35,459 nucleotides of DNA from CAYNYI01 sp964401455 (GTDB lineage Bacteria; Fibrobacterota; OXYB2-FULL-49-7; CAYNYI01). Both the position numbers and the translations under genes were made by a program. Positions within the stretch are counted from its first letter, which is position 1; every line of letters begins with the position of its first letter. The stretch covers positions 1 to 35,459 of the forward strand of contig CAYNYI010000014.1 in assembly GCA_964401455.1 (NCBI GenBank), given 5' to 3'. The notes under the pieces were generated by a model. It worked only from the letters and a program-made list of their open reading frames with translations. It searched no databases and was not told where the DNA came from. This document shows, piece after piece, positions 32,701 through 35,459 of the stretch.

Positions 32701-35459
32701 GGAACCGATGTTTATCCGCCGAATCTGAGTATTACTTCGGACAGTCTTTCGGCCGACAGTATTGACTTCACATCTTTCGATCTTGTCTGGGGCGGAAGCG
32801 CCTGGAGCGGGATATCGGATTCATCTGATGCCGAGGACTTTGTGTTATTTTTGTCAGACACCGGATTTGTCGTTCCCCCCGACGGGGCACCCGACGCGGA
32901 AATGAGTATGTTCACCCAGTATAGAAGCAGATGGACTTTCGACCTTCTTGATTCCGGAACTGTGTATTATGCTTCGGCTTATGTTAAAGATATGACCGGA
33001 AATTACTCAGAAGAAGTCTGCACTCTTCGGGTTATTACGGATTATGATACGACCGCTCCGGTAAATGACTTCAGCTTTTATGTAGATGATACGAGCGGGT
33101 CCCGTGAATCCAGAAAAACTTCGCTCCCGTTTTACTGGACTTTTGCGGAAATACCCTCGGACGCCGAGACTCTCGGGGTTATGATAAATACGGATACGAT
33201 ACCTCCTTTAATAAGTGAAGATTTCGACACCTCTGCCGCCGATTTCTTTTTTAAACTTCCGCGAGACAGTCTGTCTGTTCTCAGCTCAAAGATGATAACG
33301 GGTCTTGAGGCCGGAACAGAATACGCCTATTCCGTTTCTCTTTCTGATATTGTCGGGAACTGGGCCCCGGTTAGCGCGGAGGATACTTCCCGCCATGGCC
33401 GTTTCTCTACCCCGACCGATACGGTTCCGGTTCCGCCCCCGGCCTTGTGTACTCTGAGAGTTACAGAGAAGACAACAGAAACGGTTACCGTCGAAGCCGG
33501 TCTTCCGCAGGATTTCAATACATTCGACAACTGGAATGTTCAGGAAATCCGGCTTATGCTGGATTACGCAACGGCGGTAATACCATTTGACGAGGGCCAC
33601 ACGGCCGACTCCTCAATATCTTTTCGGCCTATTGTACAATACGAGGAAAGAACTTTCGGCGGGCTTCTGCCCGGAACCCGATACAGGATTTACGCGTTTA
33701 TTAAGGCTGTGTACCGGGACCAGGATACATCGGCCTGGAGCAGGTCCGATACCGCAGTTTTCAGTCTGGCCGATGAATTCGGCTCCGACAGCGTAACAAA
33801 CCCGATTTTTGTTACAACCGAATTTGCCAGAATAGGTACCGACACTTTTGTTACCGTTCTTGACGGCGACAGCGCCTACGCGAACCTGAGTACGGAGCTG
33901 GAGGACGGAGATTCGGTACTCATAAGCCTCAATAATGAAACTTCCGTTTCGGTTTATTATCCGGAGGAGTCGGATACCGTTACTGTTAATGTAGATTCGA
34001 CAGCCGCCTCTTCAGGACTTATCTCGGAAGGCCTGGGGGAGTCCTATATAGTCATGGAAGGCAATATCGATTCGGTGGACCTTACGGGCGAGGAGTTGAG
34101 CCTTGGAATAAACATTAAGACTCTCGACAGTCTCGACAGCGCCGGAACGGCTTCTCTGCGGCTGTACTATTTCGACTTTTCAGATTCTTCCTGGAATGTC
34201 TGTCATAACAGCGGACTTTCAGCAGACAGTTCTTCGGTAACCGGGATTTTCAGCGATGAAGTGCTCAGACTGCCTCTTGTCATTAAGGCTTTCTCCGATA
34301 TAAACGCTCCGTCCGTAAGTATCGATTCCTCTTTGTGGGATGTTCAGGATGCCTATTCAGGCGGATCTTCTGTGAACGCGGTAATGGATTTCTCTGACTC
34401 GATCGGGAACACAGGCGTGTCCTTTTATTCTTATACGGGCGGTGATTTTTCAAAAGTTAACAGGAAAGCGGATACTTCTTTCTCCGCGGGTTCCGGGACG
34501 GTATCTCTTTCAACCAACATAGACTGGGGTTCAAGCAGGAATATAGACGGCCTCTATTATAAAGCCACCGCGGATGACGGTGTCTCGGAAGTCTCCCGCT
34601 ATGTTTCGGTTCCTCTTGATATAGAAAATAAAACAAGCGGGGTCGATTTTATTACAGAGGACGGAAGCGGGGCCCGAAAGTGGCGTTTTTTCGGAATTCC
34701 GGCGATGCTGGATTCATCGAAGCTCTCCAATGTTTTCAGCCAGTTCAGCAAAAGTACCGATACAACCTGGAAAGTCTGGGAATGGAACAATGCTTCCGGA
34801 GGGTATGAAGAATTGAAAGAAGAAGACACGGTCGTGTTCTGCCGTTCTTACTGGCTGATTAATGACGCGGATGAGGGGAGCCGTCAGCTTACTCTGCTGA
34901 AGGGCCGTACCGCGGGTTTTGAGGGGTTTTATCCTGTGCCTTTCGCCGATTTTCTCGGAGGAGCTTCGAGCGGCTGGGTGGATTTCGCCTCACCTTTTAA
35001 TTTTGACTTAAGTCTGTCAGGTATTCTGGACCGAAGCGGCATATCGCCCGACAGTATTAAAATCTACCGTTATGATTATGCTTCCTCTTCCGCGAATAAG
35101 TGGACTCTATTGTCCGCTTCGGGCGGTGATGTGATCTCTCCATGGAAGGGATACGCCGCTTATGTAAGCGCCGGACTGGCGGACGACACTTTGAAATTTG
35201 TTCCGGAAAAAGCCTCGGCTTCGGCGGGTAAGAGAGCCGCGCTAAAAAAAGAACATTCTGTCTTCAAATGGAGCGGCTCTGTGATTATAAATGGCGCGGA
35301 CGCGAATGTATCTTTCGGGGCGGCAGACAGCGCCGATGATAATTATGACGGTCTTGATATTCCCGTGCCGTATTCCGCCGGCGGAAGTTACGCTGTATTT
35401 AAGGTCAGGGGAAGCCGCCACCGCAGGCTTATGCGGGATGTGAAGGGCTGCGGCCCGGA
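26748..35459 (+). CDS. giant secreted FN3-repeat surface protein (partial at 3' end, contains assembly gap)
   Basis: It is open from the ATG at 26748 to the window end (over 2,900 residues, no stop), except for a reading-frame step at the 10-N gap. A signal peptide (ending FFIFGG) leads into a parallel beta-helix at about 90-365 that closes with DIGARESEG. Two or three irregular FN3-like domains follow. From about 28,950 two module types alternate. Type B has NPPxPxV...IPVxIY...FDxDVDSVxV...YDTASGL. Type A has YxPN...IDTSSFxxxWGxSxW...DSSDY...SDTG...RDSSGN. Six clean B-A pairs are followed by two diverged copies. The C-terminal 650 residues are other beta-rich domains. AAAGGAT lies 9 nt before the ATG. 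It is probably secreted or surface-anchored; a type IX-like sorting domain would be expected beyond the window. Confidence 0.9.
29692..29701. other. assembly gap (10 Ns) inside the giant gene
   Basis: Ten undetermined bases. The frame before the gap starts at positions divisible by three and after it at positions one more than that, so a gap whose true length is a multiple of three, such as 9, restores the frame. Alignment with the neighbouring B modules suggests only about 3-4 residues are missing. Confidence 0.97.

Noticed and set aside
1..35459. Search for tRNA genes, CRISPR arrays, transposases and phage genes
   Set aside because: No T-loop GGTTCGAATCC-type sequence, no regularly spaced repeats and no integrase or transposase motifs were seen; a covariance-model search could still find divergent RNAs.

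Overview
The window is about 35.5 kb at roughly 47% G+C. It looks like a chromosomal contig from an uncultured, Gram-negative bacterium of the Fibrobacterota-Chlorobi-Bacteroidota (FCB) group or a neighbouring candidate phylum. The support is: outer-membrane barrel proteins, a lipoprotein with SbsA-like Ig domains, a beta-helix protein with a type IX-like C-terminal sorting domain, and a very large FN3-like surface protein. Promoters look like canonical TTGACA/TATAAT rather than the Bacteroidota -33/-7 type, so I would not place it in Bacteroidota proper. The lineage is inference. A run of 10 Ns (29692-29701) shows the sequence is an assembled scaffold. No rRNA, tRNA, CRISPR array, prophage or insertion sequence was seen.

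Layout. (1) 1-209 is intergenic with GC-rich hairpins. It is followed by minus-strand genes: a 96-aa unknown, an outer-membrane protein (with a clear terminator) and a formylglycine sulfatase. (2) 3384-3713 is a solitary STAS protein, tail-to-tail with a four-gene minus-strand operon reading from 9739 down to 3694: membrane-anchored beta-propeller, 14-repeat TPR protein, secreted unknown, CstA-type pyruvate/peptide transporter. (3) 9841-11515 is a glycerophosphodiesterase/2-hydroxyacid dehydrogenase pair. (4) 11517-15612, minus strand, carries a pectate-lyase-like secreted beta-helix protein, a secreted unknown and an MFS transporter. (5) 15690-22036 is a tight eight-gene plus-strand operon: small membrane coiled-coil protein, 56-aa basic protein, guanylate kinase, FHA-ABC transporter, Ser/Thr kinase, YraN, feedback-type DAHP synthase, RlmN. 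(6) 22148-26490 holds a second STAS protein, an Ig-like lipoprotein, a tandem UspA protein, a small membrane protein, a beta-barrel protein, an ArsC-like protein and a Cys-rich DUF6485-type protein. (7) From 26748 to beyond the window end there is one giant secreted protein of more than 2,900 residues.

How the parts work together. The most coherent unit is the FHA-ABC exporter followed directly by a membrane Ser/Thr kinase, the same pairing as mycobacterial Rv1747/PknF, here fused into a housekeeping operon. The kinase has no ATG/GTG/TTG start upstream of its glycine loop, so an automatic start at 18656 would remove its ATP-binding loop. The giant protein is built from two alternating beta-sandwich module types with a repeat period of 666-690 nt, and the Asp-rich loop of one type may bind calcium. 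Several genes that begin transcription units have no Shine-Dalgarno and have a -10 box 5-10 nt before the ATG, which suggests leaderless mRNAs. Two short intergenic regions carry three-copy heptanucleotide repeats next to gene starts.
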